A program made the position numbers and the translations under genes. A stretch of 64,000 nt of DNA from JANLVJ01 sp031363945 (GTDB taxonomy: Bacteria > Bacteroidota > Bacteroidia > Sphingobacteriales > Sphingobacteriaceae): contig JANLVJ010000047.1 of assembly GCA_031363945.1 (NCBI GenBank), positions 62,001-126,000 on the forward strand, read 5' to 3'. The notes beneath the pieces are model-generated. The model ran no database searches. It had not been told where the DNA came from and saw nothing but the letters and a program-made list of their open reading frames with translations. Positions 1 to 9,365 of this stretch are shown one piece after another. Positions within the stretch are counted from its first letter, which is position 1; each line of letters begins with the position of its first letter.

Positions 1-2235
1 ATGCTGATGGTGACCAGGGTATCAAAAAGCGCTGATGGGTTTGCTTTTGGCGGTCAGGAAATCAATAACCAGGTAATTCAATGGTCTGTACATGACAAGC
101 AGGTTTTACTTAAAATCATTTCTTATGACAATATATCTTCTGATCCGGCAAGTCCGGTGAGCCAGTCGGTAAAAAACTCAAACTTTGCTCCTATTATTGC
201 TTCATTTGAAATCAAAGCCTATAATCATGACTCATCCGCGATTGTTATTGAAATAACCGATCTTTTTTCCAGAGATGTTCTTCCGTTCAATATTGGTAAT
301 GATACCAGGCAGAAGTATAAGATTCAGGGGATGGATGAAGCCCGGTCATATATCGAGAGTATAAGAAGCTATCCTTTGAATATTGAAGCAAGATCTATAA
401 AAACTTACAGGTCTGCTGACCCTCCATCAAATGTAAATTCAGGAACGATAAGCCTGGAAATCAATAATTCTATGCTTCTGCTACCCAAAATACCCATGCA
501 GTCGAGACTTTATGATCATCGGGTTGGGTATTTTTCACAAACTCAAACTGACTACGGCAGTGAGGCTGAAAAAGCCAAGAAGCTTGAATTTATTGTACGC
601 TGGCGGCTTGAGCCGAAAGACTCTACTGCTTATGCCAGGGGTGAGCTGGTAGAACCTAGGAAACCTATCGTATTTTATATTGATCCGGCTACCCCTTTAA
701 AATGGAGACCCTATCTCAAACAGGGTATTAGTGATTGGAATGTTGCCTTTGAAGCAGCGGGTTTCAAAAATGCCATCTTGGCCAGAGATGCACCTGATAA
801 AAAAACAGACCCTGGCTTTAGTCTTGAAGATGCCAGGTATTCGGTAATCAGGTACTTTGCATCAGAAATTCAAAATGCTTATGGCCCCTATATAGCCGAT
901 CCCAGATCAGGTGAAATTCTAGAAAGCCATGTCGGCTGGTATCATAATGTGATGAATATGCTCAAAAACTGGTATATCATTCAAACCGGTGCCGTCAACC
1001 CCGCCTCTCGGAAGGTGCAGCTGAAAGATTCTGTAATGGGCAAATTGATACGCTACGTTGCTTCACATGAAGTGGGTCACACCCTTGGCCTGATGCATAA
1101 TATGGGTGCCAGCAATGCCTATGCAGTTGACTCATTAAGATCTGCAACATTTACAGCCCGGCATGGTATTGTTGCTTCAATCATGGATTACGCCAGATTC
1201 AATTTTATTGCCCAGCCCCAGGATAAAAATGTAACATTAATTCCAGCAATTGGCCCGTACGATCTGTATGCGATACATTGGGGCTATAGAAAAATTCCCC
1301 ATATCAGAACTCCTGAAAATGAACGTGACAGTCTGAACCATTGGATTTTGCAAAAACAGGGAAAGAAAGAATTTTTTTTCGGTCGGCAGGTAACCAATCC
1401 TGTAGATCCCAGGTCACAGGAAGAAGATCTGGGCGATAACGAAATGAAAGCTGGCAACTATGGTATAGCAAATTTAAAACGTATTCTCCCAAATCTTGAA
1501 AAATGGACTGCTGAGCCTGGTCATGATTTTGAGGAGCTTAAAGAGCTTTACGGACAGCTATTTCTTCAGTACAACCGCTATATCAGTCATGTAAGAACTA
1601 ATATTGGCGGATTTTACGAAACTTTCAAGAGTAATGATCAAAAAGGTCCTGTCTATACAGCTGTTCCTGAAGGTATTCAAAAAGAAGCGCTTCAGTTTAT
1701 AATTAACCAATGCTTTGATACTCCGGTATGGCTGGTCAATACTGATCTAAGCAGGAAGTTTGAAAACGCAGGAACGATAGAACGTATCCGTAAAATACAG
1801 GTGAGTAATTTAAATTCCATTCTTGATCCCGGCAGGCTTGAAAGAATGATAGAGGTAGAAAGTCTCGAAAAACGACCAGGTTTTACGGTATCAGAAATGG
1901 AAAACGCCTTGAGAAAGGGAATCTGGAAAATCCTGTATCTGCCAGTTCAGAAAAATGATGACGTTTTTAAAAGAAACCTTCAGAGGGCTTATATTGACAG
2001 GATGGAATTTTTACTGGTATCTAATCAGCCGGCTACTCCAGAAGACCCGGCGGGAGCTGGCTTTACCGCTGTTAATTTGAACCAGTCTGATATCAGGGCT
2101 ATTACACGCATGCAACTCAAACTACTAGAGACAGATTTGATAAATGCCTTACCCCGGTTTAAATCAGGTCTTGAAAAAGCGCATTTGCAGGATATCAGAT
2201 ACCGTATTCATCGTGTTTTAGAGCCAAGAAACTAG
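1..2235 (+). CDS. zinc-dependent metalloprotease, metzincin type (DUF5117/DUF4953 family), 5' truncated
   Basis: The visible 744 residues contain HEVGHTLGLMHN at about 356-367, the HExxHxxGxxH zinc site of metzincins, followed near residue 399 by SIMDY, which fits the Met-turn. The long N-terminal beta-rich part and the helical C-terminal part match the large Bacteroidota proteases annotated as DUF5117-zinc peptidase-DUF4953, which from memory run to 800 residues or more and start with a signal peptide. No signal peptide is visible and the frame is open from base 1, so the real start almost certainly lies upstream of the window; the ATG at base 1 is probably an internal Met. Likely a secreted or periplasmic peptidase; substrate unknown. 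It converges with anmK, leaving about 50 bp with no clear terminator. Confidence 0.85.
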   Translation: MLMVTRVSKSADGFAFGGQEINNQVIQWSVHDKQVLLKIISYDNISSDPASPVSQSVKNSNFAPIIASFEIKAYNHDSSAIVIEITDLFSRDVLPFNIGNDTRQKYKIQGMDEARSYIESIRSYPLNIEARSIKTYRSADPPSNVNSGTISLEINNSMLLLPKIPMQSRLYDHRVGYFSQTQTDYGSEAEKAKKLEFIVRWRLEPKDSTAYARGELVEPRKPIVFYIDPATPLKWRPYLKQGISDWNVAFEAAGFKNAILARDAPDKKTDPGFSLEDARYSVIRYFASEIQNAYGPYIADPRSGEILESHVGWYHNVMNMLKNWYIIQTGAVNPASRKVQLKDSVMGKLIRYVASHEVGHTLGLMHNMGASNAYAVDSLRSATFTARHGIVASIMDYARFNFIAQPQDKNVTLIPAIGPYDLYAIHWGYRKIPHIRTPENERDSLNHWILQKQGKKEFFFGRQVTNPVDPRSQEEDLGDNEMKAGNYGIANLKRILPNLEKWTAEPGHDFEELKELYGQLFLQYNRYISHVRTNIGGFYETFKSNDQKGPVYTAVPEGIQKEALQFIINQCFDTPVWLVNTDLSRKFENAGTIERIRKIQVSNLNSILDPGRLERMIEVESLEKRPGFTVSEMENALRKGIWKILYLPVQKNDDVFKRNLQRAYIDRMEFLLVSNQPATPEDPAGAGFTAVNLNQSDIRAITRMQLKLLETDLINALPRFKSGLEKAHLQDIRYRIHRVLEPRN

Positions 2236-2285
2236 ATTTTAGAAGATGTTTCAAATCAAGCATTGGCAAAACAAAGAATTAAAAT

Positions 2286-3482
2286 TTACCGGGGTAATGA
2301 AATCTTACCAAAAGTGACAGCTGGCATGCCTAGAAATTCTGCTGATAGGCTCGAAAAATCTCCAGCAACAGCTTCATTGGCTAAAACAGCAAACAGGGCT
2401 GCCTCCTTCGCATCTGATGGCAGCCCTAATAATGCTGTACTATTTATATTTTCGAGCCAGATTGCTTTTTTACCTAGTTTTTTTATGATAGCCTGATTAT
2501 AAATACCCCCTCCGCTCATATAGTATTCAGCCTGATCTGTTGCACCGTAAAAGACAAGTGCATCGAATAATGAATCAGCAACCAGTTGACAAATTGTTGA
2601 AAGTAGATCTTCAAGCTTCGGACTATCAATTTCTGACAGAATTACTGCCTGCTCAAAATAAAACAGTGAAAACATTTCCGGTCCGGTTGTCTTTGGAAAA
2701 GGAGCATCAAAAAATGGATGATCTTTCAATATTTTTAATAATTCGGGAATTACCTGACCCGATAAGGCTAGTTTCCCGTTCAAGTCATACCTTTTTCCGG
2801 GCAAAAACTTTCTGATAAGCGCATCAGAAAGTGTATTACCTGGACCAGTATCAGAGGCCATGATACCTGCGTTATTGATTCCTGGTAAGAAGGTGAAATT
2901 ACTTATGCCTCCAATATTAATCAGGTAGCGCCTTTTACCCGGTTTGTTTAACAGCAGAAAATCTCCATAAACCGACAATGGGGCACCTTGCCCACCTGCA
3001 GCCACATGCTTCTGGCGAAAGTCACTCAGGGTGATGATATTACATATGCTTGCAATATGATCTGCATCGCCAACCTGCAAGGTAGAATCTGGAAATTTCC
3101 TGTCATGACTGAAGTCAGGCAGGTGAAATATCGTTTGCCCGTGACTGGCAATTAAATCGATTTCAGTGTTTTTATAGCCCCAAGTGGCTAATATCTCATT
3201 GACCATTCTGCCATGCAAACGTCCTAGTAATGCATTTATCAGGCATACTTTTTCAAGAGGAGCATCTGCTTTAGCAAATACCTGCCTGATAGCATCTTGC
3301 TCACTTTCAGTGTATGAGATAGTTATAAAATTTAAAATTTCATACTTTGTAGCCCTGCCAGCATCAATAAACCTGCAGCAGGCAATATCAAGCCCGTCAA
3401 GAGAGGTACCAGACATAAGCCCGATAATTATTCTTGATGGCTGTAATGCCAGATCATACAATTGCCTGATTTGTGGATTCAT
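2286..3482 (-). CDS. anmK: anhydro-N-acetylmuramic acid kinase
   Basis: This 398-residue protein starts at ATG 3482. The ASKHA-fold phosphate loop is visible as GLMSGTSLDG at residues 21-30, the hallmark of AnmK. Further conserved blocks are SHGQTIFHLP, the DTGPGN motif and the late SGGG motif (MSGGGIYN). AnmK phosphorylates 1,6-anhydro-MurNAc released by cell-wall turnover to MurNAc-6-phosphate in the cytoplasm, the entry step of muropeptide recycling. No other recycling gene (murQ, ampG) is adjacent. The gene is divergent from the M16 protease gene over a 95-bp gap, so the two promoters share that gap; I see no clear TAnnTTTG box there. Length is near the family norm. Confidence 0.93.
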   Translation of the reverse strand: MNPQIRQLYDLALQPSRIIIGLMSGTSLDGLDIACCRFIDAGRATKYEILNFITISYTESEQDAIRQVFAKADAPLEKVCLINALLGRLHGRMVNEILATWGYKNTEIDLIASHGQTIFHLPDFSHDRKFPDSTLQVGDADHIASICNIITLSDFRQKHVAAGGQGAPLSVYGDFLLLNKPGKRRYLINIGGISNFTFLPGINNAGIMASDTGPGNTLSDALIRKFLPGKRYDLNGKLALSGQVIPELLKILKDHPFFDAPFPKTTGPEMFSLFYFEQAVILSEIDSPKLEDLLSTICQLVADSLFDALVFYGATDQAEYYMSGGGIYNQAIIKKLGKKAIWLENINSTALLGLPSDAKEAALFAVLANEAVAGDFSSLSAEFLGMPAVTFGKISLPR

Positions 3483-3577
3483 CGAATTTTCAGGTAAAAT
3501 TAATGGGTTTGATGCGAATATGCTGTATTTTCAGTGTTTAGTAAGTCTTAAACCATTTAGACTGTAAATTTATAAAG

Positions 3578-6448
3578 ATGAAACTTTTACGCCTGTTCCT
3601 CTTACTGTTGCTCACAATTACTGCCAGTCTTTCTCTATACGCCCAGCAAAAGGGTCATAAGGTACTCTCTAAAAAAAATCCTGAATCTGACCATCTTCTA
3701 TCTACGATAGCAATCGTGCAGGATACGTCAATTAAAACAGGCGTTTTATCAAATGGGCTGCGTTATTATATCAGAAGAAATTCTGAACCTAAAAACAGAG
3801 CAGAGTTGAGACTCGTTGTTCATGCCGGATCTGTACAGGAAGATGATGATCAGCTTGGCGTGGCACATTTTGTAGAACATATGTGTTTTAAAGGAACCAG
3901 GCATTTCAAAAAGGACGAGCTAATCAGTTTTATTGAGCGCTCAGGTCTCAAGTTTGGCGCAGACCTGAATGCTTCTACCAGTTTTGATCAAACCGTTTAC
4001 CAGCTATCAGTGCCCACAGACTCTTCACATCTCGATAATAACAAGCAGACAATTTTTAGCCGTAGCTTTATGGTGCTTGAAGACTGGGCACATCAGGTTA
4101 GCTTCGAGTCAAGCGATATTGACAATGAAAGAAATGTCATAACCGAAGAATGGAGACTTGGTCGGGGAGCCAGCTCAAGAATGAGGGACGCTTATTTCCC
4201 TGTGATTCTTAAAGGTTCCCGTTATGCTTCACGGATTCCAATCGGAACACGTGAATCGATCAATAAAGCCAGTCATGAGGCTATTATTCGCTTCTATAAA
4301 GATTGGTACCGCCCCGACCTGATGGCAATAATTGCTGTCGGTGATTTTAATGTTAAAAAAGTCGAAGCCTTAATCTGGTCTCATTTTAGTAACCTCAAAA
4401 ATCCACCAATTGAACGTACTCATATCAATTATACAATTCCAAATAATAAAGAGCCCCTGATTTCAATTGTCACCGATAAAGAACAACCTTACCAGATAGC
4501 CGAATTGTTTTATAAACAGCCCAAAGCTGCAGATAAAACACTTGAAGACATGCGTTCAGGCATTTGTATCGAACTTTTTAATTCCATGCTTAATGCCCGT
4601 ATCCTTGAGCACCTGCAACAGGCCGATCCTCCGTTTCTATACGGGGCTGCTTCATATGGTAAGTTTATAGGCAGTCTTGACGCGTTTCAATGTACGGGTG
4701 TTGCAAAGTCTTCATCCACTATTACAAGTACCATTGAGTCATTAATGAACGAGAACGAGCGTGCCCGCAAATATGGTTTCGGGCAATCAGAATTAGACCG
4801 GGCTACAAAAACGCTTCTTGCCTCCCTTGAGAAGCAGTATCAGGAGCAGACTAAAACCAATTCAAAGTCTTTCACCGATGAATATATTGATAACTTTATC
4901 TACCAGGGGAGCCTGCCTTCAGCCAGATTCAGTTATGAGTTTGCCCGAAAATATTGTAGCAGGATTACCCTGTCAGAATTAAATAAACTCGCTGCCAGGT
5001 TTACAGGCCCTGATAATAGAATGGTGGTGATTATGGCTCCTGATAAGGATAAAGATAAATTGCCAGATGCAGCAAGTTTAGTTGCCATTCTTGATAAAAG
5101 TAATGCAAGCTTAAGCCCCTATGCAGATGATGCCACAAATAAACCATTGATGCCAGTACTCCCAAAAGCCGGAAAAACAACAAGTCAGGTTTTTCTTGCA
5201 GGTGTGGGAGTAACAGATATGAGGCTGGGCAACGGCCTGCGTGTATTGGTAAAATCAACAACGTTTAAAAATAACCAGATTCTCATTTCCGCTTTTTCAC
5301 CTGGTGGTACTTCTGTCATATCATCAGATAACTATCAGAGTAGTGCCGTAGCGGCCGATATTATCGAACTTTCTGGTTTGGCTGATTTCAGTGCAATACA
5401 ATTATATAAATCACTTGCTGGCAAAACCGTTGAAATAAGCCCATTCATTGATGAATACCAGCAGGGCATCAGGGGATCATCAGGCAAGGAAGATTTCGAG
5501 ACGGCATTACAACTGCTTCATTTGTATTTTACCAGCCCAAGGGGTGATACCAATGCCTTTCATAGCTTCATTATCAGAGAAACTGCTGCTGTCGCTAATA
5601 GAAACCTGGATCCGGGATCAGTTTTCGCAGATTCGGTAAATGCGATCATGAGTTCTGATAATAAGCGAAAAAGTATGCCTTCAGTATCTGACATCGCATC
5701 TATAAAACTAGATTCCGCTTTAAAGATTTATCGTGATCAATTTGCTGATGCATCTGGGTTCACGGTGGTGCTGGTAGGAAATATAGATCTTAAAAAAATA
5801 AAGCCACTTCTGGAGAAATACCTGGGAAGTTTACCAGCTACCCGTAAAGCCATGACATGGAAAGATGACCTTACAGATTATCCATCAGGAATACTTGATA
5901 AAACCATCAGAATGGGGTCAGAGCCTAAGAGCCAGGTGAGAATTTTTTTCACTGGAATCAGAAAATATGATCCCCTGATTAACAGCCAGCTTGACCTGCT
6001 TCTGAGTGCAATAGAGATTAAACTCAGAGAAAGTCTTCGCGAAGTTTTAGGCGGAACATATGGTGTGAGTATCTATGGATCGGTTAGCAAAATACCACGT
6101 GAACAGTACCGTATTGGTATATCTTTTGGTTGTGCTCCAGAAAACGTGCAAAAGCTAAGCAAGGCTGCACTTGATATTATTGCCGGTGTTAAATTAAAGG
6201 GTATAAATGTAGCAACCCTGCAAAAGGTAAAAGCTGCAAGCAGGAGATCTTTTGAGCTAGATCTTCATGAAAACACGTACTGGTTACAGGAAATCAGCCA
6301 GCGCTCTTTTCAACAAGAAAACCTGTATGATATTCTGCTTGATGAAAAGACAGTTCAGGTTATGACAACTGAAGATACGCGCCGCATGGCTAATGAATTT
6401 TTTAATGATCAGCGAAAAATAACCATTGATTTAATACCCAAAGGATAG
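3578..6448 (+). CDS. M16 family zinc peptidase, two-domain, secreted
   Basis: The protein has 956 residues with an N-terminal signal peptide (KLLRLFLLLLL, cleavage probably after SLYAQ near residue 22). The inverted zinc motif HFVEH of inverzincins is at 97-101, and the distal glutamate ligand lies in the ERNVITEEW block near 184-192. A second M16-like half begins near residue 547 (GNGLRVLVK), repeating the opening NGLRYYI of the first half at 59-65 but with no HxxEH. This is the usual active plus inactive arrangement of pitrilysin-like proteases that clamp short peptides. It probably acts in the periplasm. The gene abuts the convergent glycosyl-hydrolase-like gene with only 1 bp between stop codons, and no hairpin is evident. 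Confidence 0.93.
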   Translation: MKLLRLFLLLLLTITASLSLYAQQKGHKVLSKKNPESDHLLSTIAIVQDTSIKTGVLSNGLRYYIRRNSEPKNRAELRLVVHAGSVQEDDDQLGVAHFVEHMCFKGTRHFKKDELISFIERSGLKFGADLNASTSFDQTVYQLSVPTDSSHLDNNKQTIFSRSFMVLEDWAHQVSFESSDIDNERNVITEEWRLGRGASSRMRDAYFPVILKGSRYASRIPIGTRESINKASHEAIIRFYKDWYRPDLMAIIAVGDFNVKKVEALIWSHFSNLKNPPIERTHINYTIPNNKEPLISIVTDKEQPYQIAELFYKQPKAADKTLEDMRSGICIELFNSMLNARILEHLQQADPPFLYGAASYGKFIGSLDAFQCTGVAKSSSTITSTIESLMNENERARKYGFGQSELDRATKTLLASLEKQYQEQTKTNSKSFTDEYIDNFIYQGSLPSARFSYEFARKYCSRITLSELNKLAARFTGPDNRMVVIMAPDKDKDKLPDAASLVAILDKSNASLSPYADDATNKPLMPVLPKAGKTTSQVFLAGVGVTDMRLGNGLRVLVKSTTFKNNQILISAFSPGGTSVISSDNYQSSAVAADIIELSGLADFSAIQLYKSLAGKTVEISPFIDEYQQGIRGSSGKEDFETALQLLHLYFTSPRGDTNAFHSFIIRETAAVANRNLDPGSVFADSVNAIMSSDNKRKSMPSVSDIASIKLDSALKIYRDQFADASGFTVVLVGNIDLKKIKPLLEKYLGSLPATRKAMTWKDDLTDYPSGILDKTIRMGSEPKSQVRIFFTGIRKYDPLINSQLDLLLSAIEIKLRESLREVLGGTYGVSIYGSVSKIPREQYRIGISFGCAPENVQKLSKAALDIIAGVKLKGINVATLQKVKAASRRSFELDLHENTYWLQEISQRSFQQENLYDILLDEKTVQVMTTEDTRRMANEFFNDQRKITIDLIPKG

Positions 6449-6449
6449 G

Positions 6450-8030
6450 CTAATGTCGTTTTGCCAGCTCAACATACACATTGCAGGTGCCCAGACTTTC
6501 ATTTTGCATTCGGTCTAGGGCTGTTATTACATAAAAGTAGTTTTTACTATAAGTAAAGAAGTTATCTGTAAAACTGGTGGCTGAAAAAATAACCTTAACA
6601 ATATGCTTTGGGTTTTCGAGATCTACTGCTTCATTATCTTCAAACCTGTAAATAACATAATAGCGGGCACCTTCACCATCCCTGGCTAGACTGGGGGCTG
6701 TCCAGTTTAAATGTATGCCATCATGTGCAAGGCTATAACTCAGGGCAATGGGTGCATTTGGCGGTATAGTATCTTTCCAGTTCATTTCTGGAATCAATGC
6801 AGGAAACCGGTAATACCGATTTTTCAGGGTATCGGCAAAACCCAGCCGGTTTGTCAGAACTGACTGGGCACTAAAAAAAACCTGGCCATGCACATTTTCA
6901 TATTTCCTGCAGATATCCATTTCTGATGATATAAGCGATGGATCACGCCACTGGCCTTTGTCAATACCAATTTTATATGCACCAATACCAATATACAACT
7001 GTCTGCCAAACGCATTTTTATTCCACCAACGGGTAAGGGTATCAAAAGGGATGGCATGGCTGCCTGGGGCAAAATAAATTTGTGGATTTATATAATCAAC
7101 CCATCCCTTACTTACCCATAGACGGGTGTCTGCATACAAGGCAAAAAAAGAATTCATGCCATGCGTATGTGACCCTGCACTATCCTGGGTGATATCTTTC
7201 CAGGTTCCAAAGGGGCTGATTCCAAATTTCACATACGGCTTGGCAGCAAGAATACTATCATGAAGCGTATGAATTAACAGATTTACATTGTTACGGCGCC
7301 AGTCACCAAGGTCAGTAAATCCATTGCCAAATTGGTTAAAGGTTTCATCATCATTAAGATGTAGTCCCTTTTCTGGATAGGGGTAAAAATAATCATCAAA
7401 ATGAATACCATCTATATCATAGTTTCTGACAATATCCATGACAACATCGACGATATACTTCCTCACTCCTGGAATCCCCGGATTAAACAATTTTGTTGAA
7501 CCATATGTGAAAAACCAGCCAGGATTTTTTTTTGTTATATGATTTGCTTCAACCGAACTAGTGTGTATATCAAATACAGCCCTGTATGGATTAATCCAGG
7601 CATGAATTTCCATGGCCCGTTTATGAGCCTCGGCAATAAAAAATTCAAGCGGGTCATATAATGGATCAGGGGCAATACCCTGTTCTCCTGTCAGCCATTC
7701 AGACCAGGGTTCTCTTCCTTTACGATAAAAAGCATCTGCGGCATCCCTAACTTGTACGATAACACAATTAATTCCGTTCTTTTTTAAGTTTTCAAGTATC
7801 CGTATAAACTCAGCCCGTTGCAGGTCAGGACTCAAGTTTTTGCTACTTGGCCAATCTATATTTGCAACAGTTGCAATCCATACAGCCCTTAATTCACGCT
7901 TGGGGGGCTGTTGAGATGCAGTTTGCGGATCATGCTGGCCATAAACACAACTAGGCAAAAACGGGGAAAATAAATACGCCAGGTATAAAAATCGGATAAA
8001 ATTTTTGCGTGAAAATTGAAAACGTTTCAA
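6450..8030 (-). CDS. GH10-like (DUF187/GHL10) family glycoside hydrolase, probable lipoprotein
   Basis: A 526-residue protein opens with a hydrophobic leader and a possible lipobox (FLPSC near residues 24-28). Near 46 comes RELRAVWIATVANIDWPS, the start of the GHL10 (YngK/DUF187) TIM barrel. WINPYRAVF, GIHFDDYFYPYP and GISPFGTWK blocks follow, matching the family's conserved barrel strands. The C-terminal 100 residues look like a fibronectin-III-type module (PIALSYSLAHDGIHLNWTAP). These enzymes are thought to act on glycans at the cell surface; the substrate is not deducible here. The start is a TTG at 8030, with no better ATG nearby that keeps the leader. It stands alone, with a 236-bp gap to the next, divergent gene. 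Confidence 0.88.
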   Translation of the reverse strand: MKRFQFSRKNFIRFLYLAYLFSPFLPSCVYGQHDPQTASQQPPKRELRAVWIATVANIDWPSSKNLSPDLQRAEFIRILENLKKNGINCVIVQVRDAADAFYRKGREPWSEWLTGEQGIAPDPLYDPLEFFIAEAHKRAMEIHAWINPYRAVFDIHTSSVEANHITKKNPGWFFTYGSTKLFNPGIPGVRKYIVDVVMDIVRNYDIDGIHFDDYFYPYPEKGLHLNDDETFNQFGNGFTDLGDWRRNNVNLLIHTLHDSILAAKPYVKFGISPFGTWKDITQDSAGSHTHGMNSFFALYADTRLWVSKGWVDYINPQIYFAPGSHAIPFDTLTRWWNKNAFGRQLYIGIGAYKIGIDKGQWRDPSLISSEMDICRKYENVHGQVFFSAQSVLTNRLGFADTLKNRYYRFPALIPEMNWKDTIPPNAPIALSYSLAHDGIHLNWTAPSLARDGEGARYYVIYRFEDNEAVDLENPKHIVKVIFSATSFTDNFFTYSKNYFYVITALDRMQNESLGTCNVYVELAKRH

Positions 8031-8266
8031 AATTTAGGGTTATAAAGCAATTGTAATGACAGGAAATAAATTTTAATTGATATGTTTATTGCGAATTAAC
8101 GTTGAATAAACGGTTTACGTATAGAAAATAATAGCTTGATCATATTGAATCCGGAATTAGATGTAAAATTGTTACTGCCCTAACCGATACTTATAATAAC
8201 AGCCAAACTCTTGCTTTATAAAAACCAAGAAAAACTTAACAAGATAAACCTAAACAAAACACAAGC

Positions 8267-9226
8267 ATGGAACCAAACGAATTAAGATCAGAGCTTTCGT
8301 CTCCTCCAAGAAAAAATTCAAACATCATTTATTTTCTAATAGGAATCATTGCTTTTTTAATTGGTACAAATATTTTTGTTTACCTGAAGAAAAATGAAAC
8401 TACCCAGAAGTTAATTACTCAGACGGCCCAGGCAAAAGACGAAAAGGCTTCTATGCAGGAAGAACTTAATAAGCTCGAGTCAGATTTGGCAAGTGCAACA
8501 AACAGTACAAAGAAGCTGACTTCAGATTTACAGGCTAAAGATACCGAGCTCAAAGATAAAATTACCCAGCTAAAGAAAGCGCTTCGTGAAAAGAGCATGA
8601 GTAGCTCAGAACTTGTAAGAGCAAGAGAAGACATCAAACAGCTAAGATTCTTTATTCAAAAATACAATAACGATATTTCTGTTTTAAAGGATCAGAATAA
8701 GGTGCTTACAACAGAAAACACCGGTCTTAAAACGACTGTTGACTCTGTTAAAAGAAAGACCACTGAACTTGTCAGTCAGAATGATGTGCTTACCAAGAAA
8801 GTAAATACCGCCTCTGCCTTAAAGACCTCAGGCATTAATGTTACTCCCGTTAAGGTAAGATCAAATGGTAAAGAAACTGAAGTAAAAAGCGCCCGTAAAA
8901 CAAGTAAAATCAAAGTTCAGTTTAGTATTGCTGATAATGACCTCAGCTCTGAAGGTTCGCATGATATTTACCTGATCATATTAGATCCTGCTGATAAAAT
9001 AGAAACGGGTGAAAGTTCTGGAAATTTCAGAACAGCCGACGGTAAAGATATGCAGTATACAACCCGCACTAGCATCAATTATATCAGAGCAAACAGAGAC
9101 TATACACTTGAATGGCCTAAAAATGCCGAACTGGTACCTGGTGATTATAAAGTGATAATGTACGGTGATGGTTATAAGATGGGTGAAAGTACCTTTACGT
9201 TAAAAAAGGGCGGCCTTTTTAATTAA
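8267..9226 (+). CDS. membrane-anchored coiled-coil protein of unknown function
   Basis: Function not recognised. The 319-residue protein has a short cytoplasmic N-terminus, one membrane segment near residues 20-41 (IIYFLIGIIAFLIGTNIFVYL), then a long lysine/glutamate-rich coiled coil to about 180. A C-terminal domain of roughly 110 residues (from about 205) looks beta-rich, with patterns such as HDIYLIILDPADK and LVPGDYKVIMYGDGYKMG. The architecture suggests a periplasmic or cytoplasmic scaffold tethered to the inner membrane. Proteins of this type are common in Bacteroidota genomes as uncharacterised proteins. The start is ATG 8267. Transcription ends at a strong hairpin about 95 bp after the stop, shared with the convergent kinase gene. 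Confidence 0.75.
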   Translation: MEPNELRSELSSPPRKNSNIIYFLIGIIAFLIGTNIFVYLKKNETTQKLITQTAQAKDEKASMQEELNKLESDLASATNSTKKLTSDLQAKDTELKDKITQLKKALREKSMSSSELVRAREDIKQLRFFIQKYNNDISVLKDQNKVLTTENTGLKTTVDSVKRKTTELVSQNDVLTKKVNTASALKTSGINVTPVKVRSNGKETEVKSARKTSKIKVQFSIADNDLSSEGSHDIYLIILDPADKIETGESSGNFRTADGKDMQYTTRTSINYIRANRDYTLEWPKNAELVPGDYKVIMYGDGYKMGESTFTLKKGGLFN

Positions 9227-9320
9227 ACCTGTATTAGTCTCATTGTAGAAATTAATAGATCAAATAGTAAAATAATCTTATCCCTGGAAAAAATTTCTGG
9301 TATAGCCTATCAGTTTTATT

Positions 9321-9355
9321 AAAACCCCACCTGCTATATGCATGGCGGGGTTTTT
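9321..9355. terminator. bidirectional rho-independent terminator
   Basis: The arm AAAACCCCACC pairs with GGCGGGGTTTT with a single mismatch, around an 11-base loop. Flanking A and T tracts let it act in both directions, between the convergent coiled-coil gene (plus) and the sensor kinase operon (minus). Confidence 0.85.
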
Positions 9356-9365
9356 GGTTAAATCT

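Noticed and set aside
2263..2815. Plus-strand frames opposite anmK
   Set aside because: They lie entirely on the antisense of anmK, whose motifs are clear; no independent support.
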